Origin: RUG12461 sp045661345
GTDB taxonomy: Bacteria > Bacillota > Clostridia > Lachnospirales > Lachnospiraceae
Length of the DNA stretch: 64,000 bases
Reading direction: 5' to 3'
Assembly (NCBI GenBank): GCA_045661345.1
Contig: JAZRFM010000036.1
Coordinates: 62,001-126,000, forward strand
The notes beneath the pieces are model-generated. The model was not told the DNA's origin, made no database searches, and saw nothing but the letters and a program-made list of their open reading frames with translations. This document shows, one piece after another, positions 51,511-61,001 of the stretch. The first letter of the stretch is position 1. Every line of letters starts with the position of its first letter. The position numbers and the translations under genes are program-made.

Positions 51511-54500
51511 CTATTGGTCATCAAAAGAGTTGGCAAAATCATCTTCCCTGTCGTTCTGATAATGTAGCGCCCTTATTTCCTTTGCAATGTCCTTCAGCTC
51601 GTACCAGCAGGTGCCCAGGAATCCGTTTTTCAGATCGGTGGAAAGGTTCCGCACCGTAAAGTGCTCGGTCAGAGCACTGCCAAGACCGTAGGATTTTGTC
51701 TGAACCTCGTTTCCCTGCGTAGTGTATTCATTGCGGTACACGTTAAAGGGATCCCGTACCAGAACAAACCATTTCCCGTTGTGGTACTTGGTGTCCAGTA
51801 TCGTACGGACATGGGAATTATCATCAAAACACATTGCCCTCCCCTGTGTGGTCTGCTGCCGCACAATTTGCAGGACTCCAAGCTCCCGTTGTGTATAGCG
51901 GTTATCGGGATTCAAGGTCATAAAGTTTTTCACGGAACACTGGATTGCCTTAACCGATCCCTCCTGGGGTGCCTTAACAGGCGCACCACGCGCTGGTATT
52001 TTTTTCTCGATATACTCCAGAATGCGCTCATATACGGATTTCTGTTCTTCTTGATCGGATTGCTGTTCTTTTGCGATCGTGTCAATATAATCGTCAATAT
52101 ACATCAGAGGACTAAAACCCTTCGGTGGAATTGCCGGGGCGTTCCCCGGCTTGTCCATATTCCTCAGGATCCTGTTCGTGATGTCTATCGCCAGTTCTTC
52201 CCGGTTCTTCTCATCAGTACAATAGTTTTCCTTTATCTTGTCAACCAGCCCCTTTTTTTCCACCTTACTCAGCTTCCCCATGTTGAGCAGACTTTCAAGA
52301 TTCGCTTCCCAGTTGTGCTTTGTTTTGAAAGCTTCCATCAGTCCTTTCCGTACCCCTGTTTCGATCGCTTTGCGCTCCCAGTTTTCATTGATGAGAGCGC
52401 CGGTCTTGATGGCCTCCTTCTTGACAAGCTTCAGCTGTCGATAGATTGGATCCCGCAGATGTTCCTTCACACCGTCGAGCAGGATATGCTTCTGCAGATA
52501 ACTCCCTGGCGTGGACTTCTCTATATCGGCCTGTTCCATGGTATGAATCATCATCATCGAGGGCTTGAAAGTCGTGTATTTCTTTCCGGTCATATGCATC
52601 AGGGCAGCATCCGCCTCTCCATCAGTCAGTTCCCTGTTCAGGTCGATCAGTTCCCCGTCCTCTTTGATTTCCGCATACCCATTGTTGAATCCGGCCGCTG
52701 CATAGGCCACTTCCAGAAGCTGCATCCACATACAGTCCGAGCTGTGCGCTTCCCCGGTGGTATATTGTTTTTTGACCTTCACATAGACGGGCTTCAAATC
52801 CAGCTCCGCCATCCTCTCCGGATTATCCACCCGCCGGAATTCTTTGGAACCGTCGGGATTTGACACTTCATCATAGGACGCATAGAGACGTACCAGCACC
52901 TCGCCGTTTCCGAGATCGGTGAACATATCCCGAATGACCTCGGGGCTTTCCGCCAGAATGGTCTGGGTCGCAGCCACCAGATAGCAGTCACCCACCGTCC
53001 CCTGCTTCACATCATTCAGATTCGGCGCATGGGGAAACAGCGGGAGATCGCGCATATTGCTTTCCTTCATGTCTCCGGCGTAGGTATCCATGACATAGAC
53101 GGCCTTCTGCTCTTTTGCAGCCTCATATTCCGCCTTCGTCATCTGTTCATGAAGATTGCCGTTGGATAGAGAGAGCATATCCCGGTAGGTCTTCAGAATC
53201 GTCTGTACAAGAGAGGGATTGTTACAGACGAAGCGGTCTTCGTTCACGAGCATGTTGTCTACGCTGATCCGGAATTTATCCAGAAAGGCCTGTTCCATTT
53301 CGAAGGTATCCCGGTTTACGATCCCCCGTACCCTGCAATAGGAGGAAAGAGCCTCCACCGCAGTCTTGACAGGTGCCGGACAGTCCACGCCCTCCTTTAA
53401 CAAGAGACAAATCTCGTTGTAGCCCTTTGCGAGGGTGATTTTCATGGGATCCTTGAAATACTTATTCAGCTCCACCGGCGGCGCGTAGGTACCGTCTCCA
53501 TGGCTGATCGTGTGACCGGCACCCTCGTTCCCGAAGGTTTCGATCCCCCGGGGGAGCTGGCTCAGCTTCTGCCTTGACTCTTCATAAAGCACCTCTCCGT
53601 GCTGCATGGTCTTCGGTTTGCTGAAGACCCAACCCAAAAATCTGGTAAGGCCGGTGAAGAAGGCGTGCCCGATTTTCCTGGAGATAGACATCTGCTTTCT
53701 TTGGGAGTTTTTCGCCCATTCCTCCTGGAACATATAATGCGCTGCCGCAGCCTTCAGGTCCGCGAGATCGTAGCTATCCTTTTCTGCCTGTATCCGGTCT
53801 TTCTTCTGCATGCCTCTCGCAGTCCTCAGTGCCGGATGATCCCCCCCTTTTCCATTCTCCACGTAGGTTTTCAGTTCATTATCCTCTGCCTCCAGTGCCT
53901 CCTTCAGCTTGACGGGAAGGTTCTGCTTTTTCGCCTCCGCAATGTCCTTCCGCCTTCTGCCGGCATACAGATATTGTGCGAGAAAGCAGAGTTCATTGAT
54001 CGTGCTGAATTCCGCACTGTTTCCAAGGACCGCCTGCTTTTCCTTCATAAGCTCCATGATTTCTTTGGCGTTTTGATAGAGAAAGGCATCGGAATACCGG
54101 TTCTCCGCCAGCTTCAGCATCATGGCTCTGAGCTTTTCCCGTGTGATCTTCTTCTGCTCCGGAGACGCCTCCTTCTTGGGATTCCTGATCGATTTTCTGG
54201 CCTTATCCGCAGATGCCAGAAGCTTTGTCATCCCTTCCTCCGGAGGCGGTGGCAGAAAACCGGTATTGAGAAGCTGAACCTGCTTCATCCCCTCCCGGTA
54301 TTCCTGCAGCGCATTTTGGTATTTCGTCTGCGCCTCTTTAAAAGCATCACTCGACACCTCGGGAGAGGCCATCAGACCCTTCTCATTCACCCTGAGGATG
54401 GCAAGGATCGCCTCCTTCATCCCCTTCAGGGGACCGCTTAAGGATTCAACCTTTTCCATGACCGCGATGTCACGGTAATTGTGCTCCATAAGATAGAAAG

Positions 54501-55728
54501 ACCGGCTGGTGACCTTTTCTCTGGAGAAAGCCTCCAGAAAATCCAGCTGATCGAGAATCCCGGAAACAGACCCGGCTGCTTCCTCCACGCGCTCCGGAAG
54601 CGCCAGCTCTTTCACGGAATGTCTGGCACGAAAAAAGACGCTCTTGTTGCTGTCGTTGTCACGGATCCCATACAGCTTTTTCTGTTTACTCATATTGTTC
54701 AAGTGACCGGAAAGACCGTTCTTTTCGATCTCCTCCTGCCGCTCGCTGAGTTCCCTCCGCGTTTTCAGCTGCTCTTCCGTGACCACCCCCGCCGACAGGT
54801 TGCCGCAAAGGGCGTCCAGCTTGTCGTCCAGCGCTTTCACGCCGTAATCCGTTATCGCCTTGAGACCTCCCCTGGCCAGCCAAAGCTGCCTGAGGAGGCG
54901 CCGCTGCTGGGGCGTATCCTGATCGCTTTTACTCCTGGCAAGCTCACGGTTCTCATGGGTCATGTAATACGGATCGGTGATCACCGTCCTCATCAATCGG
55001 TAGTAATTGAGGATACCGTTGGCCTCACCCATCTTTTTGTCCACCAGCTCCCGGGATTTCTCCGGCAGTATATCATAGAGCTCCCGATAATCCGAAAGCA
55101 TACGAAGTACCAGATCATACTGGGCGCTGATTTTTTCCATCTTTTCCGCATTTTGAGCGAGTTTGCTCTCCGTGGAAAGATCCAGCCCGTCAAAGGAAAT
55201 CTGTAAATTCCGTAAAAACGCATTGAAAACATTCTCAAACATCTTTTTCGGGTTGGCGACTCTGTTCATCCAGAATCTGGCCAGCTGCTCGTTCTCTTTC
55301 TTGCTGCTGCCGAAAAAGGCGCCGATATCACGCAGATCTTCCTTGGATACCCGCAACGCTTTTGCCGTCGTCGTGCATCGCTTCTCGATATCCGTATTGA
55401 GCTTTTTCTGCGCTTCCCCGATCCTGCCGGCGTTTTTGTGCTTGATGTAAATCTCCGTCCCGGAGGTTTTCTTTTGTTTTGCCCGCTCTGCATCCGTCAG
55501 CATGTCCTGATAGTGTTCGCCGGCTTTCCGTTCTATCTCCAGCCCCTGCGGAAGGATTGCCCGGGTTCCTGTGCGGATCCCGGTAAAATAGTCCATGCTC
55601 GCTTTCTTCCGTTCAGCCTCATTTGCCGCATTTCTGAAGCGCGCTTCGTGATTCTGTTTATACTCCTGGCGCGTAACCTTTTTGACCTTTTGATCTTTCT
55701 CGTTATACAGGTAAAAACGTTCTTCCAT
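51511..55728 (-). CDS. Very large protein with a C-terminal calpain-like (C2) cysteine protease domain
   Basis: A 1405-aa cytosolic-looking protein. Residues 1 to about 880 are helical and charged, without a signal peptide. The calpain-like domain begins near 895 with DVKQGTVGDCYLVAA (Cys915 as nucleophile), continues with MWMQLLEVAYAAAGF, and has NSHVRT with His1306 and VRDPFN with Asp1326 at the position of calpain's Asn. The Cys-to-His distance of 391 is far larger than the roughly 160 in classical calpains, implying a helical insertion of about 200 residues. Activity is plausible but not certain. It is first of the operon with the 764-aa and GNAT genes. Confidence 0.8.
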   Translation of the reverse strand: MEERFYLYNEKDQKVKKVTRQEYKQNHEARFRNAANEAERKKASMDYFTGIRTGTRAILPQGLEIERKAGEHYQDMLTDAERAKQKKTSGTEIYIKHKNAGRIGEAQKKLNTDIEKRCTTTAKALRVSKEDLRDIGAFFGSSKKENEQLARFWMNRVANPKKMFENVFNAFLRNLQISFDGLDLSTESKLAQNAEKMEKISAQYDLVLRMLSDYRELYDILPEKSRELVDKKMGEANGILNYYRLMRTVITDPYYMTHENRELARSKSDQDTPQQRRLLRQLWLARGGLKAITDYGVKALDDKLDALCGNLSAGVVTEEQLKTRRELSERQEEIEKNGLSGHLNNMSKQKKLYGIRDNDSNKSVFFRARHSVKELALPERVEEAAGSVSGILDQLDFLEAFSREKVTSRSFYLMEHNYRDIAVMEKVESLSGPLKGMKEAILAILRVNEKGLMASPEVSSDAFKEAQTKYQNALQEYREGMKQVQLLNTGFLPPPPEEGMTKLLASADKARKSIRNPKKEASPEQKKITREKLRAMMLKLAENRYSDAFLYQNAKEIMELMKEKQAVLGNSAEFSTINELCFLAQYLYAGRRRKDIAEAKKQNLPVKLKEALEAEDNELKTYVENGKGGDHPALRTARGMQKKDRIQAEKDSYDLADLKAAAAHYMFQEEWAKNSQRKQMSISRKIGHAFFTGLTRFLGWVFSKPKTMQHGEVLYEESRQKLSQLPRGIETFGNEGAGHTISHGDGTYAPPVELNKYFKDPMKITLAKGYNEICLLLKEGVDCPAPVKTAVEALSSYCRVRGIVNRDTFEMEQAFLDKFRISVDNMLVNEDRFVCNNPSLVQTILKTYRDMLSLSNGNLHEQMTKAEYEAAKEQKAVYVMDTYAGDMKESNMRDLPLFPHAPNLNDVKQGTVGDCYLVAATQTILAESPEVIRDMFTDLGNGEVLVRLYASYDEVSNPDGSKEFRRVDNPERMAELDLKPVYVKVKKQYTTGEAHSSDCMWMQLLEVAYAAAGFNNGYAEIKEDGELIDLNRELTDGEADAALMHMTGKKYTTFKPSMMMIHTMEQADIEKSTPGSYLQKHILLDGVKEHLRDPIYRQLKLVKKEAIKTGALINENWERKAIETGVRKGLMEAFKTKHNWEANLESLLNMGKLSKVEKKGLVDKIKENYCTDEKNREELAIDITNRILRNMDKPGNAPAIPPKGFSPLMYIDDYIDTIAKEQQSDQEEQKSVYERILEYIEKKIPARGAPVKAPQEGSVKAIQCSVKNFMTLNPDNRYTQRELGVLQIVRQQTTQGRAMCFDDNSHVRTILDTKYHNGKWFVLVRDPFNVYRNEYTTQGNEVQTKSYGLGSALTEHFTVRNLSTDLKNGFLGTCWYELKDIAKEIRALHYQNDREDDFANSFDDQ

Positions 55729-55824
55729 GTCAGTTCCCCTTTCCGTATACCGACTCCCCTTCTAAAGGGTTTATACGAATCAGTTCGGCTGGTGGCAATA
55801 GTATCCTGCCTTCCCGGCGCAGGT

Positions 55825-57279
55825 TTATTCTTTTGTCACATATCCGTCCAGGTCAAGGGAAACCCCGGTGGACAGACTTTCCTCGTAAGCGATCACACGG
55901 GATGCAGCTGAGAGATCCGTCAGGAGCTTCGTCTCCCAATCTGCCACCTCACAGGGCAAAAAGCGAAAACGCATCATCCCTTCATTATCCACCCGCACCT
56001 GCGCGATCCCGGTTTCCTTTACACGCTGACCGTCTGTCGGTGTGCTGGAAAACCAGTAATTGCCGAGACTGTAGATCACGGGGACATCGTTGATATAGGA
56101 GATCCCCTGCAGACAATGCGTATGTCCGCCGATGATCGCGTCGGCTCCTGCATCCACAAACTTTCTCGCCAGATCCACCTGATCGGATCCGTAGGAGGTA
56201 TTGCCTTCGGTTCCCCAATGGACAAAGACAAACACCATGTCCGCGTTTTGATCTGCTTTTGCAATCACGTCGACAAACTTTGCCGGATCAAGTGTTTTCA
56301 GGACGCCCGGGCTGTTTTCCGTGGCTTCTTTGGTATAATTTAAGGACCGCTCGATCTGGGTCGCCGCCACAATGGCATATTTCCGGCCGTTCAGAACGAA
56401 ATAGGCAGGCTCCATGGCCTCTTCGAGATTTTTGCCGGCGCCCACATGAGGCATTCCTGCCTGATCCAGGGTGTCGATGGTATCCACCAGCGCATCCGGT
56501 CCGTAATCATAGACGTGGTTATTCGCGATCCCGACGATGTCCACGCCGAGATCCTCCAGCATACCGACCGTGGACGGATCTGCACGGAAGGTAAAGGGTT
56601 TGCCCTTCAGGGGCTCCCCCCGGAGGCTGTAGGTGAACTCGTTGTTGATCATGCAGACGTCGGCGCTGCGCATCTCCTGAAGAAGCGCCGGGGAAAAGCA
56701 GTCCTCGATACCCCCGGGCGACTCCCGCAGATGCCGCATATTCCCGAGCCCGTCAGTAAAGTTCACATCCCCTGTAAAGTCAAAGACCGCCTCGTCCGGA
56801 GAAGCCGCCTCGCACCAGTAGACGTGCGCAAGCTCCTCCGGCTGAAACCCGCTGTCCCGGCAATATTTCAGCCAAAGCACCTGGATCGAATCGCCTGTGA
56901 GGTGATACCACACCGTCGGATCCTTATATTCATTTTTCACTGCTGTCGCAATCTCTTCTATGATCTGCTCGCCGTAGTTCGCATACATCCACAGCAAAAA
57001 AGTCTCATCGATGGGATGTTCCCCGATGAACTCACCGGTGCACTGATCCAGAATGATGGCAAACGCCTCCTCCAGATCATCCACAGGATTATGCGAGATC
57101 GCTTCCCGCTCTGCCTCCCGCCGCTGCCGGATCACCTCTTCCGGGGACAATTCGTCCCGTTCCTCGCGGTTCCACTCAAAAACATTCTCATAGGAGAGCC
57201 TGTTCCAGTCCACGCCGCATCCGGCAACGGAAAACACCAGCAGCAGCGCTAAAAAGAGTGCTTTCTGTGTCTTCTTCAT
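55825..57279 (-). CDS. CapA-like (poly-gamma-glutamate synthesis family) lipoprotein
   Basis: A 484-aa lipoprotein: signal LFLALLLVFSVAGC with Cys21 in the lipobox, then a Glu/Arg-rich linker, then a metallophosphatase-like CapA domain (FDFTGDVNFTDG, ANNHVYDYG, FVHWGTEG, GGHTHCLQG). The metal-binding set D, NNH, H, GHTH is present. Relatives participate in poly-gamma-glutamate export or act as surface phosphoesterases; no other capB/capC genes lie nearby, so a separate role is likely. It lies 96 bases upstream of the calpain-like gene on the same strand. Confidence 0.88.
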   Translation of the reverse strand: MKKTQKALFLALLLVFSVAGCGVDWNRLSYENVFEWNREERDELSPEEVIRQRREAEREAISHNPVDDLEEAFAIILDQCTGEFIGEHPIDETFLLWMYANYGEQIIEEIATAVKNEYKDPTVWYHLTGDSIQVLWLKYCRDSGFQPEELAHVYWCEAASPDEAVFDFTGDVNFTDGLGNMRHLRESPGGIEDCFSPALLQEMRSADVCMINNEFTYSLRGEPLKGKPFTFRADPSTVGMLEDLGVDIVGIANNHVYDYGPDALVDTIDTLDQAGMPHVGAGKNLEEAMEPAYFVLNGRKYAIVAATQIERSLNYTKEATENSPGVLKTLDPAKFVDVIAKADQNADMVFVFVHWGTEGNTSYGSDQVDLARKFVDAGADAIIGGHTHCLQGISYINDVPVIYSLGNYWFSSTPTDGQRVKETGIAQVRVDNEGMMRFRFLPCEVADWETKLLTDLSAASRVIAYEESLSTGVSLDLDGYVTKE

Positions 57280-57347
57280 ATCGCAAAAATTATATCATAC
57301 TCCCGGGTTTTGACAACCTGCAAGGGACGCACTGCGGGCAGAAAGGG

Positions 57348-58730
57348 CTAGAGGTTTCCTCCTTCGGAAAGAGCCAGATGCTTTCTGAACACCTCATAAT
57401 CCGCCTCGTTCTGATCCGCGTAGGCACGCGCATAACGGACCATGGCACGGTCAAAGGATTCCCCCTGTCCGAGATACCCTGCGATCATGTGGCGGTTCCC
57501 TGTTTTTGCATGCGCATGCGCCAGGATCCAGGCGCACATGCTCCCCAGCTTCTTCAGCCCATCCGGCCTGATGGTGTCGAGTTCGAAGGAGCCCTTGGCG
57601 TCCCACAGCTGACGCACATAATAGTCTCCCCTGAGTCCGTCCTTCGTGCAAAAAGACATCCAGCCCAGGAGGATGTCTCCCGCTGTCTGAATCCCACGCT
57701 GCCCTTCCACGACCCGCCGTCCCGACTCCGGAAAAGGACTCTTCCGGTAATACTGCTCCAGCACGGACGGTCCCGCCTCCTTGATCTGCAGCACAAGAGG
57801 ATCCTCTTTCCCGATCCCCGTCATCACAAGAATCCACGACCTTGTGCCCACACTGCCGACTCCCACCACCTTCCTGGCCAGCTCCAGCGGTTCATACTGA
57901 TCGAGGATCCCTCTCCGTTCCAGGGGCAGGGACTGCTGATAGATCGCCATGGCTTCCCGCAGGTTATGCCTGAAATCATAGCGTTTTTTCTCTTCCCCCA
58001 CCAGCTCCCTGAGGGGAACCACAAGGGGCGGATCGTTTTTGATCCGGAGCTTTCCGTCCACTTCCTCCGTCAGCTTGTGCAGTGCTCTCCCGCTGTTTTT
58101 TTTGCGGGCCTTTTCCAGGGTTTCCTTCACATTTTCCCTGATCCTGGAATCAATCTGTTCTTCTCTTTCCCGCACCAGATCCTCAATATCCAAATGCGCA
58201 TACCAGACATCCAGATTCCCTGTCTCAGAGAATTGCCGCATGGTTTCCCGGTAAACCCGGGCACATTGCTCCACCGTTTCCTCCCGTTCCGCCTCCGAAA
58301 AGCCTCTGTCCCGGCCGCAGATCTCCACGCTTGCCGTCAGCCGTTTGACATCGCATTCAAAGGGCGCTGCAAGCGTCTCGTCAAAGTCATTAATGTCAAA
58401 GACCATTCTCCGCTCCGGTGAGGCAAAGATCCCGAAGTTCGAGATATGGGCATCCCCGCAAAGCTGTGCGCAAAACGGGGTTCCCGGTGTGCTTGCCAGA
58501 TCATGGGCCTGGAGCAGAGCCGTGCCCCGGAAAAAGGAAAAGGGGGATGCCGCCATCCGTTCATGGCGAAGGGGCAGGAGCTCTTTGATCCTCCCCGTTT
58601 CACTCTCCCGGATCAGCTGTATCACCTCTTCCCGGCCGCTCACCGCCTCCCACATGCCCAGTGTCTTCCTTGAGGTCTTTTCCTTTCTGACCTTTTTTCC
58701 CATCTGTCTTTGTTCTTCTACGGTGCTCAT
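57348..58730 (-). CDS. DUF2252 family protein
   Basis: A 460-aa cytosolic protein of the DUF2252 family, whose fold resembles protein kinase/phosphotransferase enzymes. Landmark segments are CGDAHISNFGIFASPERRMVFDINDFDET (aspartate-rich, catalytic-looking), VGSVGTRSWILVMTG and QIKEAGPSVLEQY. The biochemical function is not known. The ATG at 58730 follows AAAGGAAA; the frame extends to 58769. It lies 70 bases behind tpiA, beyond a terminator, and may be reached by read-through from glycolytic genes. Confidence 0.9.
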   Translation of the reverse strand: MSTVEEQRQMGKKVRKEKTSRKTLGMWEAVSGREEVIQLIRESETGRIKELLPLRHERMAASPFSFFRGTALLQAHDLASTPGTPFCAQLCGDAHISNFGIFASPERRMVFDINDFDETLAAPFECDVKRLTASVEICGRDRGFSEAEREETVEQCARVYRETMRQFSETGNLDVWYAHLDIEDLVREREEQIDSRIRENVKETLEKARKKNSGRALHKLTEEVDGKLRIKNDPPLVVPLRELVGEEKKRYDFRHNLREAMAIYQQSLPLERRGILDQYEPLELARKVVGVGSVGTRSWILVMTGIGKEDPLVLQIKEAGPSVLEQYYRKSPFPESGRRVVEGQRGIQTAGDILLGWMSFCTKDGLRGDYYVRQLWDAKGSFELDTIRPDGLKKLGSMCAWILAHAHAKTGNRHMIAGYLGQGESFDRAMVRYARAYADQNEADYEVFRKHLALSEGGNL

Positions 58731-58750
58731 CTCTGAAATTTCCTTTCGTA

Positions 58751-58782
58751 CCAAAAACGCTCTCCGCATACGGAGAGCGTTT
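58751..58782 (-). terminator. Intrinsic terminator after tpiA
   Basis: Minus strand AAACGCTCTCCG / CGGAGAGCGTTT, loop of four, followed by TTTTTGG. Perfect 12-bp stem between tpiA and the DUF2252 gene. Confidence 0.9.
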
Positions 58783-58800
58783 CTGACTGTATTCCTGATT

Positions 58801-59547
58801 TTATGCGTTGACGATCTGCCCGAAATCGGGTTTCAGGCTGGCTCCGCCGATGAGTCCGCCGTCGATGTCCGGCTTGCTGAGGAGCTCTGCCGCATTGCCT
58901 GCATTCATGGATCCGCCGTACTGAATCCGTACCGCATCCGCCGTTGCCTGATCATAGAGCTTTGCGATCAGTTCCCGGATCAGCTTGCAAACCTCTTCCG
59001 CCTGATCCGCGGTCGCGGTCTCGCCGGTGCCGATGGCCCAGATGGGCTCGTACGCGATCACCAGCTCCTTCACCTGATCCGCGCTCACCCCGGAAAGATC
59101 CCAGGTGATCTGCCGCTCGATCCACTCCTGATAGGTCCCCGCCTTCCGCAGTGCCAGGGACTCTCCGCAGCAGAGGATGGGCTTCAGCCCGGAAGCGAAT
59201 GCCTTCTTCACCTTCTGGTTGATCAGAATATCATTCTCACCAAAAATATCTCTTCTCTCGGAATGACCGATGATGATGTACTCCACGCCTGCTTCCTTCA
59301 GCATCGGGGCGGAAATCTCGCCGGTAAACGCACCCTTGTCCTCGATGTAGAAGTTCTCTGCCCCCACGTGGACATTGGTGCCCTTGACCGCTTCCGCAAC
59401 CGGGACGATATCGATGGCCGGCACGCAGTAAACCACATCCACCGCGTCGTTCTTTACCAGATCCTTCAGCTCCGCGCAAAGCGCAACCGCCTCACTCGGC
59501 GTCTTATTCATCTTCCAATTCCCTGCAATGATTCTTCTTCTTGACAT
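58801..59547 (-). CDS. tpiA: Triosephosphate isomerase
   Basis: A 248-aa glycolytic enzyme: GNWKMNKTPSEA (Lys), IIIGHSERRDIFGE (catalytic His) and AYEPIWAIGTG (catalytic Glu). AAGGATG before the ATG. Third gene of the gap-pgk-tpiA cluster. Confidence 0.97.
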   Translation of the reverse strand: MSRRRIIAGNWKMNKTPSEAVALCAELKDLVKNDAVDVVYCVPAIDIVPVAEAVKGTNVHVGAENFYIEDKGAFTGEISAPMLKEAGVEYIIIGHSERRDIFGENDILINQKVKKAFASGLKPILCCGESLALRKAGTYQEWIERQITWDLSGVSADQVKELVIAYEPIWAIGTGETATADQAEEVCKLIRELIAKLYDQATADAVRIQYGGSMNAGNAAELLSKPDIDGGLIGGASLKPDFGQIVNA

Positions 59548-59575
59548 AATATCATCCTTTCTTTAATACGGGTAT

Positions 59576-59672
59576 GTTCGACTCCGTAAGGTTTGATCGG
59601 CGCTTAGGCTTGATCAAACCAACTACGTCGAACTAAGTACGCACTAGGCTCTGTCAGCGCTTACGCTTGACA
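59576..59672. repeat. Two hairpins with a shared core in the pgk-tpiA gap
   Basis: Hairpin B has outer arms GTTCGAC/GTCGAAC (59576-59582, 59627-59633) and inner arms GGTTTGATC/GATCAAACC (59590-59598, 59612-59620). Hairpin A is at 59652-59672. On the minus strand their apices share TCAAGC(G/C)TAAGCGC(T/C)GA. No terminator T-run is present. Confidence 0.75.
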
Positions 59673-59685
59673 ATCGCCAAGTGCT

Positions 59686-60909
59686 TTACTTATCGTCTGC
59701 AGCAACAACACCCGGGAGAGCTTTGCCCTCGAGGAACTCGAGAGAAGCGCCGCCACCGGTGCTGATGTGGCTCATCTTATCCGCAAAGCCAAGCTGGTTG
59801 CAGGCTGCTGCGGAGTCACCGCCGCCGATGATGGTGGTCGCATCCGTCTCTGCAAGGGCCTTTGCCACCGCGATGGTTCCTTTTGCAAGAGTGGGGTTCT
59901 CGAATACGCCCATGGGTCCGTTCCATACCACGGTCTTTGCTTCCCTGGCAGCGTTGGCGAACAGCTCCTGGGTCTTCGGTCCGATATCCAGACCCTCCAT
60001 GTCTGCGGGGATCTTGTCGGAGTCTACATACTGTACATCAACGGGACCGTCGATGGGATCCGGGAAGGAAGCAGCGATACCCGTGTCAATGGGAAGGAGC
60101 AGCTTCTTGCCGAGCTTCTCGGCCTTCGCCATCATTTCCTTGCAGTAATCGATCTTCTCATCATCCACCAGGGATTTGCCGATCTCATAGCCCTTTGCCT
60201 TCAGGAAAGTGAAGGCCATGCCGCCGCCGATGATCAGGGTATCTGCTTTCTCCAGCAGGTTATCGATCACGTTCAGCTTGTCCGCAACCTTGGCGCCGCC
60301 CAGAATCGCCACGAAGGGACGCACCGGATTCTCCACGGCGTTGCCCAGGAAATCGATTTCCTTTTGCATCAGATAGCCCACGGCACAGTTCCCGCCTTTT
60401 TCGCGGATAAACTTCGCCACGCCCTCCACGGAAGCATGCGCTCTGTGGGAGGAGCCGAATGCGTCGCAGACATAATCATCCGCCAGCGCTGCCAGCTCTT
60501 TGCTGAATTCCTCTCCGTTCTTCGTCTCTTCCGCGCCGCGGAAACGGGTGTTCTGAAGCAGGATCACGTCTCCCTCCTGCATGGCCGCTACCGCGTCCGT
60601 TGCGGCCTGACCGGTCACATTGTCATCGGAAATGAACTTTACGTCTTTTCCGAGCTTCTCGGAGAGACGCTTTGCCACCGGTGCCAGGGACTCTCCCTCG
60701 TTCGGTCCGTTCTTTACTTTACCAAGGTGGGAGCAAAGGATCACCTTGCCGCCGTCATTCATGAGCTTTTTGATGGTCGGCAGTGCCGCCACGATTCTTG
60801 TCTCGTCCGTGATCTGTCCTTCCTTTAAGGGGACGTTGAAATCACATCTTACCAGTACTCTTTTTCCCTTTGCGCTGAAATCATCCACAGATTTCTTGTT
60901 TAATGACAT
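59686..60909 (-). CDS. pgk: Phosphoglycerate kinase
   Basis: A 407-aa kinase: LVRCDFNVPLKEGQITDETRI near the N-terminus, LQNTRFRGAEE, and the ATP-site VWNGPMGVFENP and GGGDSAAA near the C-terminus. The ATG at 60909 follows GGAGG; the frame to 60957 overlaps the gap terminator and is not used. Confidence 0.97.
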   Translation of the reverse strand: MSLNKKSVDDFSAKGKRVLVRCDFNVPLKEGQITDETRIVAALPTIKKLMNDGGKVILCSHLGKVKNGPNEGESLAPVAKRLSEKLGKDVKFISDDNVTGQAATDAVAAMQEGDVILLQNTRFRGAEETKNGEEFSKELAALADDYVCDAFGSSHRAHASVEGVAKFIREKGGNCAVGYLMQKEIDFLGNAVENPVRPFVAILGGAKVADKLNVIDNLLEKADTLIIGGGMAFTFLKAKGYEIGKSLVDDEKIDYCKEMMAKAEKLGKKLLLPIDTGIAASFPDPIDGPVDVQYVDSDKIPADMEGLDIGPKTQELFANAAREAKTVVWNGPMGVFENPTLAKGTIAVAKALAETDATTIIGGGDSAAACNQLGFADKMSHISTGGGASLEFLEGKALPGVVAADDK

Positions 60910-60937
60910 ACTAAAACCTCCATCCTGTTTGTCTGCT

Positions 60938-60971
60938 AAAAAAAGGATCCGGTCCATTCCAGACCGGACCC
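60938..60971 (-). terminator. Intrinsic terminator after gap
   Basis: Minus strand GGGTCCGGTC / GACCGGATCC stem, one G-T pair, followed by TTTTTTT. It lies between gap and pgk, so pgk depends on read-through or a separate promoter. Confidence 0.85.
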
Positions 60972-61001
60972 ATAAGGATACCGTATTGATCAGCGTTTCC
61001 T

